The notes below the pieces were generated by a model, which saw only the letters and a list, made by a program, of their open reading frames with translations, was not told the DNA's origin and made no database searches. 64,000 nt of DNA from Ottelia alismoides (Eukaryota > Streptophyta > Magnoliopsida > Alismatales > Hydrocharitaceae): positions 310,001 to 374,000 of the forward strand of contig JAZKJV010008264.1 in NCBI GenBank assembly GCA_037367405.1, in the 5' to 3' direction. The position numbers and the translations under genes are program-made. Shown here one piece after another: positions 11,701 through 21,013 of this stretch. The first letter of the stretch is position 1, and the number at the start of each line of letters is the position of its first letter.

Positions 11701-14700
11701 CCAAGTCTGCATGGGAGAACTCTCGCTCAGCATGAGTGTCTGACGAAGGGCGGCCTGCTGAATCATCAATACACTGCACTGGCTCGCACTCTGTCATGGC
11801 TGTCAGCTCAGAAGGAATCAGACAAGGCAAATAATCGTCAAATTCATCCCAATCAATGTCTGAATCCGAGGGATCAGAAGATGACGAGCAAGAATGGAAC
11901 TCTTCTGCACCACTCATCACAACACTGTCAGCTTCAGATGTATCCTCCTCTAGGGATGTGCTCTCCCGGCTCTCGACTGCCATGAGTTTGAGATACAGTG
12001 AATCTGTAGGCAAGGCGAGGGTCGGTGCTACATGATCTTTCCAATTGGATTCATCATCAGTCATTTCAAAATCACAAACCTGGTGGATGTCTAGCTCTTC
12101 CTCTGTCGTCTGCTCGGCTTCGCTGAACTGCTCGGAGCATTCTGCCTCTCTGGCTCTGATCTCTTCGATCGTTTCTATTTGTATGGTTTCGCCCTCTACG
12201 CGAAAGCATACCTTCCCACTATCATGGTCGGTCACCGCCTTGGCTGTGGCCAAGAATGGACGTCCGAGAATGATGGGGGCATCAGTTACCGACTCAGGGA
12301 TCTCCATGTCCAACACAACGAAGTCCACGGGGAATTTCAGGCCCTGAATGGTAACGACCACGTCTTTCAATAACCCCTTCGGCCTCTTAATCGACCTATC
12401 AGCAAACTGAAGGACGGTCCTGCTTCGAAGAAGAGGGCCAAACTCGAACTGCTTGAGTAAGGCTGCCGGAAGGAGGTTAATTGAAGAGCCGCTGTCTAAT
12501 AGAGTACGATCAAACTGTTGCTCCTGAATCTCGCATCTGACATAGGGAGCTCCTGCGTCTGGTCGCTTGGCTGGCAATGTGTTCTGAATGGCGTAACAAG
12601 TGTTGTGAGTGAGCATATGGATTTGATCTCTGTGCCTCTTCCTTCTTCGGACAGTGGTTGTTTCTTTTAAGTTCTTCTTGAAGAAGGGGATATGCTCAAA
12701 CGCTTCTCGTAGAGTCAGCTGGATATGGAATCTGTCAATCATCTCATTGCCGAACTCTACCTGTTGGTTCTTTTTGGGATTTTCTTTTTTATTCCCCTTC
12801 GCTCGGCGGAGTGCCTCAGGGAAGGGGATGGTAGGTGCCTCCTCAGATGGAGGGCTAGGAATCGGTTCCTGTGCCTGTGAAGGTGGAGAATCCATACAAT
12901 CATTGTCATTCAACACATATGGATCTGCAATTTGAACAGAAACCTTTCCTTTATTCATATTTTTGCTGTTTTTGTTTCTCTTCCCACAATCCCTAGATAC
13001 AAAATGTGGTGAAGTCACAGAAGTCGGCTCAACAAAAGTAGATGTGGTGGCCTCAGTACCACCACTAGCACCGGTCTTTGCGGCATCAGCACCGCGCTCT
13101 GGTTCATCTCCCAAAATGGTGGCATCAGCACCACCGTCTTCAATATCTGGTATCACGATGGCATCAGCACCGTCATCCTGAGCTCCGTCATTGGTGGCAT
13201 CAGCACCACCGTCTTCCACATCATCATTAGCGGCATCAGCACCGCTCCTCTGCTCTTCTGGCGCTCCTGGTTCTGCATTTGGCTGTCGCTCAGAAGAGGC
13301 GCCGCCTGCTGGCATCCTACCGCTCCTAGTAGTAACAAAATCAGCATCATAATAGGAATAAGATATGTCATTCAGATCATCACTAGGAGAGGTGTACTCT
13401 GTGAACGCTACCTGCTCAGATTTTCTTTTGTAATTATTAGGATTCGGTTCGATCTGAGCGGGTATGGCGGCCTTGCCTTTGATGAATTCCCGCATTTCCT
13501 GTCGGAACTCATCCATTTCTTGCCTGAAGGATGCTCGCTGTTCAGATAACAAGCGGGCAAGATCATCGAGTGCAGGGTTCTCAAAGGCTGGACCCTGAGA
13601 ACCGGACGTCTGTCCCTGCTGGAAATGGGGCTGCTGCTGCTGATACTGTTGCTGGTACTGAGGGGGAGGTTGGGCATAAGATTGCTGAGGCGGCTGACGC
13701 TGCCTCCACTGCTGTCCCTGATAGGCGGGACGAGGACCACTGTGGTACTGCTGGGGCTGGTTGTACTGGGGCTGCTGCTGGTGTTGTTGAGGCTGGCTGC
13801 TCTGCTGTCCTTGAGCAGGAGGATGCTGTTGGGATGAGGAAGCACCATTACCCCAACGGAATCCGGGGTGGTCCCTACGGATTGCGGGCTGAGGGTATCG
13901 GTCATACCATATCCCGTTGACTTCCATCAACGGTTCCTGCTCAAAGGAAGGTGGAGGGAGAACTGCCAGTGGCTGCTCTGGCTGATAAACCACCATCTGA
14001 GTCTCCTGAGATGGCGGTTGCTCTGGATGGTACTGCAACAATGGAACCGGCTCCGCCTGGATATGGTTCACCTGGCGGTAAGAGGTGGAGGCCTGGTTGG
14101 AACTGTTGCTGCTGGAAGCAACCTGTGACCTGGGAGGCTGTTGTGAATGGGCCTGTGCCTCCTGAATGCATAGGATCTGGGTTTTCAGGTCACTCATTGT
14201 CTTGGTCAGAAGGTCCATCTGGGCTAGACCTTGGTTCTGCTTCTTTTCAAGGATCTCCATGCGGTCCAGCTTTTCACTGATAATCCCCATGTCGGCTGCT
14301 GCTGATTCGGCTTGGGCTGCGGCTGCCGACGTTGTGCTGGGCCCGGCATCGATGCGGGCGATCCTCTGAAATGATCCCGCTCCTTGCGGGGGCTTCTGCT
14401 GTGTATAGACACGAGCCTGGGTCATCACTGTGGAATTCTCTGCCATGCCTTCGTAGATGGCCCAGACGTCGTCCTCTCCCTTGGAGAAATATGATCCACC
14501 GCAAGAGGCGTTCACAAGCCCCTGCAGCTCCGGTGTCAGCCCACAGAAAAAACTCTGCACCAGATTGGGCTTGGAAATATCGTGATGAGGACACCGGTCT
14601 ATGAGCTCTCTGAATCGATCCCATGCTTCGTGAAACTGTTCATTTGGGATCATCACAAAGTTGCTGATCATAGCTCTGGCTGCATTTGTCCGGCCAAGAG

Positions 14701-15610
14701 GATAATATTTCTTCAAGAAAGCGGACCGGAGATCTGCCCACGTGTCGACGAATCGCCCCAGGTGTTTGAGCCAGTAAGCGGCTCTGTCAACCAATGAGAA
14801 TGGAAAGGCGATCATCCTGATAGTGTCCTCGGTCAACAACCGATCATGGATTGTGCTGCATATCATCTCGAACTCTTGGAGGTGGAGGTGTGGCTCTTCG
14901 GTCGGCAGCCCATGGAACTTGGGTAGCATCTGAATAGTGTTGTGCCGAAGCTCGAAGTCTCCAAGGATTGGTGGGAGTCTGATCCACCGGTGAGTGAGGG
15001 ATGAAGCTGGGTTGTGCAATTCCCTCATTATGGTCTGTGGCGGTCGCTCACCGTCTGGGTCACCTCCTCCTGCATCGGGTTCTCCTCCTCCTCCACCGCC
15101 ACCGCCTCCTCCAGCTCTGTGCTCTCTCATCTGAGCTAACTCCCTCATGAGATCACCCATGAATGCACCCTGGTCCCTGATCTGTCTCTGCATGGTCTCC
15201 ATGGATGCTAGCAATGAATTGTTGATGGCCACCTGATCTATTATGAATGGAGGATGCTCGTGGTCATCTGGGTGCTCGCCTCTGTCTGCCATTGCTTGAT
15301 TCTCTGAAAATGCAAACGAGGCCATTTCAGGTGCTGATGAATGAGCTGAATTCTGTGATTCACTGTACTCTGAAATAATTGGACTGAGGGAAGGAGAATT
15401 GGAAGGGTGGTCGAGGGGGAACAGGGTGGATGTGAACTCGGGCTCGGAGAGCGGACTCTCCGAGTTATTCCTAGATGAGTAGGGAGGAGTGCTGGATAGC
15501 GGTGCCGACAAGGTCGGCCTAAGAGACCTCCGTCCCATCATCTTGATTATTGGAGAAGAGTGGGGGTAATGCAAGAGAAAAAGAAAATGAGATGCAACAA
15601 AATTTTGCAC
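8756..15610 (-). CDS. Athila-type Gag-Pol polyprotein
   Basis: This is one uninterrupted frame of 2284 codons. Met24/Met25 may be the real start, because the first 23 residues are not gag-like. Gag lies at about residues 200-400, followed by a Q/P-rich stretch (590-670) and an acidic GADA-repeat linker (about 789-845). I see no CCHC zinc knuckle in gag. The aspartic protease has Asp-Ser-Gly at 1039-1041. Reverse transcriptase has Asp1504 and the Phe-Met-Asp-Asp box at 1567-1570. RNase H has Asp1716, Glu1756 and Asp1782. Integrase has a zinc site (His1924, His1931/1932, Cys1962, Cys1965) and the DDE triad Asp1994, Asp2053 and Glu2089 with the usual 35-residue D-E spacing. No chromodomain follows. 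All catalytic residues are present, so the protein could be functional. Products are expected to form virus-like particles and to carry out reverse transcription and integration. Frames on the opposite strand here are shadows. Confidence 0.96.
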   Translation of the reverse strand: MQNFVASHFLFLLHYPHSSPIIKMMGRRSLRPTLSAPLSSTPPYSSRNNSESPLSEPEFTSTLFPLDHPSNSPSLSPIISEYSESQNSAHSSAPEMASFAFSENQAMADRGEHPDDHEHPPFIIDQVAINNSLLASMETMQRQIRDQGAFMGDLMRELAQMREHRAGGGGGGGGGGEPDAGGGDPDGERPPQTIMRELHNPASSLTHRWIRLPPILGDFELRHNTIQMLPKFHGLPTEEPHLHLQEFEMICSTIHDRLLTEDTIRMIAFPFSLVDRAAYWLKHLGRFVDTWADLRSAFLKKYYPLGRTNAARAMISNFVMIPNEQFHEAWDRFRELIDRCPHHDISKPNLVQSFFCGLTPELQGLVNASCGGSYFSKGEDDVWAIYEGMAENSTVMTQARVYTQQKPPQGAGSFQRIARIDAGPSTTSAAAAQAESAAADMGIISEKLDRMEILEKKQNQGLAQMDLLTKTMSDLKTQILCIQEAQAHSQQPPRSQVASSSNSSNQASTSYRQVNHIQAEPVPLLQYHPEQPPSQETQMVVYQPEQPLAVLPPPSFEQEPLMEVNGIWYDRYPQPAIRRDHPGFRWGNGASSSQQHPPAQGQQSSQPQQHQQQPQYNQPQQYHSGPRPAYQGQQWRQRQPPQQSYAQPPPQYQQQYQQQQPHFQQGQTSGSQGPAFENPALDDLARLLSEQRASFRQEMDEFRQEMREFIKGKAAIPAQIEPNPNNYKRKSEQVAFTEYTSPSDDLNDISYSYYDADFVTTRSGRMPAGGASSERQPNAEPGAPEEQRSGADAANDDVEDGGADATNDGAQDDGADAIVIPDIEDGGADATILGDEPERGADAAKTGASGGTEATTSTFVEPTSVTSPHFVSRDCGKRNKNSKNMNKGKVSVQIADPYVLNDNDCMDSPPSQAQEPIPSPPSEEAPTIPFPEALRRAKGNKKENPKKNQQVEFGNEMIDRFHIQLTLREAFEHIPFFKKNLKETTTVRRRKRHRDQIHMLTHNTCYAIQNTLPAKRPDAGAPYVRCEIQEQQFDRTLLDSGSSINLLPAALLKQFEFGPLLRSRTVLQFADRSIKRPKGLLKDVVVTIQGLKFPVDFVVLDMEIPESVTDAPIILGRPFLATAKAVTDHDSGKVCFRVEGETIQIETIEEIRAREAECSEQFSEAEQTTEEELDIHQVCDFEMTDDESNWKDHVAPTLALPTDSLYLKLMAVESRESTSLEEDTSEADSVVMSGAEEFHSCSSSSDPSDSDIDWDEFDDYLPCLIPSELTAMTECEPVQCIDDSAGRPSSDTHAEREFSHADLVAFTQTYQKPDLPPPSCPERKPLPQSMKYRFLAGEPEMHPVIISADLTGEQESRLMEVLERNRKAIGWNIADLQGLSPKLCSHHIYLEDNAKPSREFQRRLNPNLRDVVMKEISKWWSADFIYPISDSKWVSPLHVVPKKTGITTVINESGEEIATRVPTSWRVCVDYRRLNEATKKDHFPLPFIDQIIERLAGKSHYCFLDGYSGYNQVAIAPEDQEKTTFTCPFGTYAFRRMPFGLCNAPATFQRCMLSIFSDMVGDCLEVFMDDFSVYGDGFDACLDCLDRVLKRCIEVNLVLSWEKSHFMMTQGTVLGHIVSNRGMEVDPAKVDIIRKLNPPSNLRQLRSFLGHVGFYRRFIQDFSRIARPLTDLLTKDTEFIVNNKCLESFETLKNMVVSAPVLQPPDWSLPFEIMTDASDFAVGAVLGQRRDGLPFAIHYASRTLDAAQRNYTVTEKEMLAVVFALDKYRSYILGSRVTIYTDHTAIRYLMAKKDAKARLTRWILLLQEFDIEIKDKPGIKNVVADHLSRLENLEESEPSAPISETFPDEAILAVTSLPWYADFVNYLVAKTVPQGWPRQKLETFLAKAKFYHWEDPVLYHEGGDSIWRRCIPQEEQHSVLTYCHKFEAGGHHSGKRTAQKVLQSGLWWPTLFKDSDEFVKGCTDCQKMGTCGQRDMMPMQPIHFCEVFDAWGIDFMGPFPKSQGFEHILLAVDYVSRWVEAIPARAADAKTVCKFLRKNIISRFGVPRVLISDGGSHFINDKVRALADEFGIDHRVATPYHPQTNGLAEVSNREIKTILQKVVRPDRKDWSQLLDSVLWAYRTSFKNPLGTSPFRLVYGKPCHLPVEIKHKSFWAVTELLLDPESIGDQRRAELAALEELRDTAFSNSLQYKEKVKTWHDSHISHKQFEPDQRVWLFDSRLKLFPGKLQSKWKGPYVVRKVHDNGSIDISEPSSSATFRVNGQRLKLYLDHDPPTINVAPILLV

Positions 15611-17303
15611 AATTGTGCGGTATTTTTGATCTTGACCTTAATAAATCTAGAAATCAAACACAAAGCAAGGGTAAGTTCACCAACTCAACTCGTGAAGCCG
15701 TGAAGGTTCGGCTTTTATCTTGTCAATTTTAGCTTGTTTTTCAGGCAATTATCTTTTCACGAGTCCTTAGAGCGCTACGCCTATAGGAGAGAGAGTACTG
15801 CCAGGAGAGTGTCCCCGTACTTGTCCTCCTCCTGTGTAACCTGTAACTTGCGCTTTTTGAGGTCCTTGTAACCCTTCCTGGATCCCTACTCAGCCAAAGA
15901 AAAGAGGGAGGAAGCTGATAGGCGAAACCGATACTTCGGACCTCGCTCGCAACGGAATCACCCGTGAGCGTACAAGGTCCTACTCGGACGCAGCCGGTGA
16001 GACAGACACACCCGTGAAGGCGTGGCCTAGGCTCGGTACTTCGGACAGGGTCGGCGCTCTCACAACAGAGAGTCACCAATGGCGACCAAGTCCTACTCGA
16101 CTACGTACGATAGTAGCGCCAATACTTCGGAAATCCAGGCGATACACAAGGCAGCCACAAGTTGGGTTTTGGGCTCTAATCCTTACGAAGCGCTCACCTC
16201 ACTGGGAAGGAAACCTTCCTATGCAACCTGAAAACAAGTGAGGGTGTTACTCTCCCCAAGCAATGAATCCAATTACTGTTTTTATTTTGGTCAAGTTTTC
16301 TTTAGCAGTCCCTTTTTTAATTTTTTTGGTGTTATCGCTTCTTTTGAGTCAATTCAAACAAGCGCCTAACGTTTTTGTATTTTTTCCTTTATCCTACTTT
16401 GTCCAAAAACAGAGGGAGAATAGAGTCGGAAAAGCCGTGCAAGTCGACACCAAGGTGGAAATCTCACCTTTGTGCCTAGATGATGCGTGCAAAGTGAGAA
16501 GACTTACAGCGAATCCCAGCTCTCTCCATGCGGGATGCAAAGCAGAATATTTAAACCTAATCTATATGGCGAAATGCAGGCGGAAATCGTCCTAGAACAG
16601 GCAACTGCTAGCGATAGAACCACAAGTCAACTAGCAACTCCTAATCCGAGTGTCCGGTCTTGGCTCACCCCTCCTCTGCCCAACACATTTGGAGTAGGAG
16701 AAAGCGCTTGTTCGGTTATGAGCTCGCGGCGCGTGGATTTGGGAATCACTTGCTAACTGTTTAAATTAGTCTAAGTCCAAAACGTATCTATAGGAACATG
16801 CAAGGATTATTAAGTGTTTGGACCTATTCTAATCGATCAAGCAGACCTAGATCTAAGAGCTCAATCCACAAAAGAAAGTGAAAAATGAAACTCAAAACCG
16901 GAAAATGACTGCGATGAAAACACGAGGAAATCGGCGGTGAGCCCCCGGGTGAACAAACACCCGGAAATTAGGCCCGAATGTCTAAGTCCAAGTCCAAGTC
17001 CTGTGTACCTGTATTATTACAAATTAATTGAATATCACTCTCTCACAAAAAATAAAAACTAATCTAAGCCACTCTCTCACTCTCCTTGCTCTCTCCTGCC
17101 GACTTGGCTCAAGAAAAGCCGGCTCCGCGTCCCAAGGTTGCGTCGGGTCACCTAAGCCACCCGCCTCGCTCCGCGGTCCCCTCGCAAGAAGACAAAAGAG
17201 ATGGTCAGATAGTTCACAAAGATATATCAAAAATGTGAGAGAAGGAGAACAAAGCTATGGTAAACAAACACACAAACAATAAAAATGAACTACAAGCTGT
17301 TGC
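15611..17303 (-). other. Athila-1 leader between PBS and gag
   Basis: This is the roughly 1.7-kb untranslated leader in element orientation. It has short frames on both strands and no recognisable domain. The part near 16900-17000 resembles the leader of Athila-2 near 29640-29720, in particular a gcggtgag / cccccgg motif, so the leader is conserved in outline between the two elements. It probably contains packaging or dimerisation signals, but I cannot point to one. Confidence 0.7.
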
Positions 17304-17321
17304 TCCCCGGCAACGGCGCCA
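17304..17321 (-). promoter_or_regulatory. Primer-binding site for tRNA-Asp
   Basis: The plus strand reads TCCCCGGCAACGGCGCCA, which is the 3' end of plant tRNA-Asp(GUC) including CCA, so the minus-strand RNA is fully complementary over 18 bases. It lies 2-3 bases inside the 5' LTR, as usual. A tRNA-Asp primer is typical of Athila/Tat-group elements. Confidence 0.93.
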
Positions 17322-17324
17322 TTT

Positions 17325-20300
17325 GATTAAGCCGAAATCGAGCGCGGTCGTATTGACTCACAAGGCGAGTCAACAGTCGGTGTGTTGACCACACTAAATC
17401 CGGACTAAATCAACAATTAACCCACACTAAGATCAATAAATGAGAAACAATGTGGAGTTAAAATTTATTTTTAACTCTGCACAAATGATGTAAATGGGCA
17501 AGTATGCAGAGAGTTCGAACACAGGGAGAAAACAGTGAAGTCCTAGCAAAAATGCTAAAATGTGTGAGTGTGTGAAGTGTCTACACTAAGCAAGCAAGTC
17601 AATCAAATTTTTGTGGGTTTTTAATTTTTAATTTTTTTTCTTTTTTTTTTAAATTTAAATTTTTAATTTTGTATTTTGATTTTTGATTTTCTGATTTTTA
17701 TATTTTATATTTTATATATTTTTTTTTCTTTTTCAATATTGGAAAGTAAAGGTAATATAAGACAAGGCAAAGTGAAATACTTATAAAAATGCACAAAAAT
17801 ACTCAAAAATTCAGAAAATAAATGTTTTTGGTATTTTTAAGGTTTTTTACTGTTTTTATGATTTTTGGGGATTTTTCAAGATGTTTTTGGTATTTTTAAA
17901 GTCTGAAATAAGGGAAAACAGTGAGAATAGGGCTGGCTGTGAGTAAAATGTACTTTAAAAATATCAACCAGTACTCAAAATAATTCACACTATTTTTCTA
18001 ATAAAGAGAATAAAATAAGTGACAAACAGAAGCTGAGTTTGTATTTTTTGGATTTTTCTACTATTTTATGTATTTTTTTTGAAGTTTTTGAGTGTTTTTC
18101 AATTTTTAGTGTTTTTCTTTTGAAATTTTTAATGATTTTTGGACTGACTCTAAAATAAGGTAAAATAGACACTATGTAATTTTTTTAGAATTTTTAGAGG
18201 TGTTTTGATATTTTTTTGGTATTTTCTAAGGTAGACAGTACACAAAAAGGATGTTTTTGATTTTTAATAAATATGAAAATAAAATAAAATCAAAAACTAA
18301 TTATTTGGCGTGAAAGTACAACTATCCAGAAACTTAAGTCCATTTTTGTGGAATTTTTGGGCTATTAGAGATGCCTTAAATGAATAGATCAAGCAAGCAC
18401 AATTTCAAGGCCTGGCAGGGACATATACGCAAATAGATAAAACAATAAGGGCACGCTTGCAAAATTTCCACGAAATTTAGAACTACTTAAAGATGGTCAA
18501 GTACTGAATACAAAAGCAAAATACTCGAGGGGTTTCTCCTGCAAAAATGCCAAGTTACATGCGTCAAGCACGTGACAGGCAGGGACGAAACCTCAATATC
18601 CAAATTGTTCGGGGGCGATTTTGCAAATATTACAAAAATATGAAACAACAGTTGAAAGTTTATAAACTAATAAGTAATAACAAAAAGGCGCTGGGTTAAG
18701 AACGCAAAATACCCAGCGGCGGGGGCGCATCCAACGGCTAGGCGCGCGTCACTTAAGACACGTGTCAACGCGAGGAGCCGCGATACCTCTTCGCATCTGG
18801 ACGGCCCAGATTAGATGGCGAGACTCGATCGACCGGCTGGTCGTGGAATAGATCCAAGGGCTGCTGTAGCTCGCGAAGAACACGAGGGATCCGACGGTTC
18901 TGGAGTGTCGAGGACGAACGCGCGAAGAACAGCCTCCGGGGTGACTTTGATCCTCAAAATCTCGAGCTCCAGAGCGTCGTCTACCCCTCCGGTGGCACCA
19001 ATGACCCCCTGGGAGTCTTCCGGATTCGACGACGCCCCCAAAATGGCCAGGACGTGGCCGGAGCGTCGTTGCGTGCCCAGCGGAGGAAGGTGGCTTCCCA
19101 GGTGGTGATGCCTGCTTCAAAACGAACCCAGGAGGGGTTCTGGGGGTCCTGAACCTGCACAAAAAAGGTGATATGGTCGGGGGTAAAGTGCCCCGACCAC
19201 GTAGCGGAGCGGAACGGAGGTGTGGCTAGGCGGAGAACGTGGAACTGGAGGTGGCCGGAGTTACTCCGGCGACCAATCGATTGAACGAATCGATGGCCAA
19301 AACGAAGAATGAAAGGATCGTGATAAAGCTTCGAGTGAACAGGAGCGAAATGCGACCAAACTATGAGAAATCTAAGCTGCCTCAAGCCCCTGGAAGGCGA
19401 GGGAGAAGTTACCTCGACGGCGATATCACCGGAGGTAGGAGGGACGCCCGGACCTTCCCCCGATCGGCTCAGAGGGTGCGAGCAAGGCACTGTCACCACC
19501 AGCTCGCCGAAGGCCCAGAGAAACGGCGGGTTTAGGTCAAAAAATGGGGTCCAAATCTTTGAATCAGGTCAAGGGTAGGCTTTTAAAGGGTTGACGAACA
19601 GGGCCTCTTGATCGAGGAAGAACAGACGAATCGCTCGCTCTTGGCTCGAGATAATCACTAGGCGTGATAGCTGGATCATGGAGGAGCAATGTTGCAGAAG
19701 GGTGCGTGCCCAAACGGTGAAAGATTCGTCCGCGAAAAATCCAAGAACAAGGGCGCTCGCAACAGCCCATCAGACAAAGGCCTGGGGTCAAGGAGTTGAC
19801 CCCCGGTCAACGGATGGCGTGGCCTGATTGGGCCACGTCATCCGCAAAAAGACAAAAGTTAAATGCACATATTGTAAATTAAATTAAAAATAGTAGATGA
19901 TTTAATTAATTTTAGGTTATTTAATAAAAAATATTCAAAATTTTATGTAGTATTTTATTCTGATTTTTATTTATTTTTATGATGTAGATTTTTACAAAGT
20001 ACCTTTTTAACCCTATATAGGTATAATACCTATGTGTTTTGATATTTTATTTTATTTTATGTATTTTTAATTTTATTACTTTTGTTTATAATTTTGTAAA
20101 ATTATAACATACTTTTATATACATAAGTATATTTTCATTTTATCTTTCTAATATGTTTTATACATTAAATAAAATCAAAGTATAAAAAGTATAGGTATAA
20201 TTATAGGTATAGTACCTGTATACCCTGTATATGTGTGTATTTTATTTTGAGTTTTCTTTTTACTTTTATTCTGATTTTAATGTGTACATTTATTAGAAGT

Positions 20301-21008
20301 AATATTTACAATGTTATAAAAATATAAAATTATAAAAATAATGAATAAAGAATAAGTTGAATATTTTAATCTGTACAAGGTACAATGTGGGTCCAAAACT
20401 CAACTTTCAGACCGTAGCTCCGCCAAATGCGAAACCACCACCATTGGATAGATTATTTTCTTCTATATACAATTAAAGGTGAGTACGCTGCATTTGGAGT
20501 TTTTATTTGTGAGATACGGGCCTGGGAAGTTGGCATTCTGGATTTTTATTCAGACCATAACTTTTTATCTGTACATTATTTTTCTGTGAAATCAATTTTG
20601 TATTTTTCTTTATAAAATTATCTACAACTTTCATGTACAAAGTTTCTTTATTTGATGTACAAAAAGTGGAACCAAAAATAGGTCCCAAAATGAATAAAGA
20701 ATGAATAGATTGTATAGGTTTTTACACTGTATTTCTGACCTTATCTCCCCCTACTTTATTCCTTGTCGACCTATTCATCAAGATGCCTAGGTCTCGGGGG
20801 TTTTGGGTCATAAAATATTTTCAATATTTTATTCTTTTTCTTTTCTTTATTTATTCTATAATTTTGGCCTTAATTACAGTGATTTATACACAATCTGAAT
20901 GCACATGCATGGATGCTAAGATTATGGTTTTAATGCTATTTACAGGCATTTGCTAGGGTTTTTGGTGCCAAAATGATAGAATAAAGATGATGAAATGTGG
21001 CTTCATCA
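17325..21008 (-). repeat. Athila-1 5' LTR (3684 bp)
   Basis: This is the partner of 2518-6201. It carries the element promoter, which would fire leftward. Differences from the other LTR that I saw are 17529 (A for C), 19806 (G for A) and 20105 (T for C). It holds the same GC-rich block (about 18690-19850) and inverted repeat (19811-19844). Confidence 0.95.
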
Positions 21009-21013
21009 CCAGT
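21009..21013. repeat. Target-site duplication of Athila-1 (right copy)
   Basis: CCAGT pairs with 2512-2516. Removing 2517-21013 rejoins the copia-A internal sequence. Confidence 0.85.

Larger units (their letters stand above)
2517..21008 (-). mobile_element. Athila-1: full-length, young Athila-like Ty3/gypsy retrotransposon
   Basis: The element is 18.5 kb and lies on the minus strand. In element order it has a 5' LTR (21008 to 17325), a PBS matching tRNA-Asp (17321 to 17304), a leader of about 1.7 kb, one gag-pol frame (15610 to 8756), a 2.5-kb non-coding tail with stem-loops, a PPT (6216 to 6202) and a 3' LTR (6201 to 2518). A CCAGT target duplication flanks it. Athila-type features are the gag sequence, the lack of a chromodomain, the long LTRs and the tRNA-Asp primer. 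Only three differences between the LTRs were noticed (2722/17529, 4999/19806, 5298/20105). It is inserted in copia-A and is therefore the youngest element of the left nest. Confidence 0.95.

Noticed and set aside
13408..13920. Opposed frames of 165 and 129 codons opposite gag
   Set aside because: They are shadows of the Q/P-rich part of the Athila-1 gag-pol frame.
17304..17321. Possible tRNA-Asp gene
   Set aside because: Only the 3' end of the tRNA sequence is present, placed exactly as a PBS; no cloverleaf precedes it.
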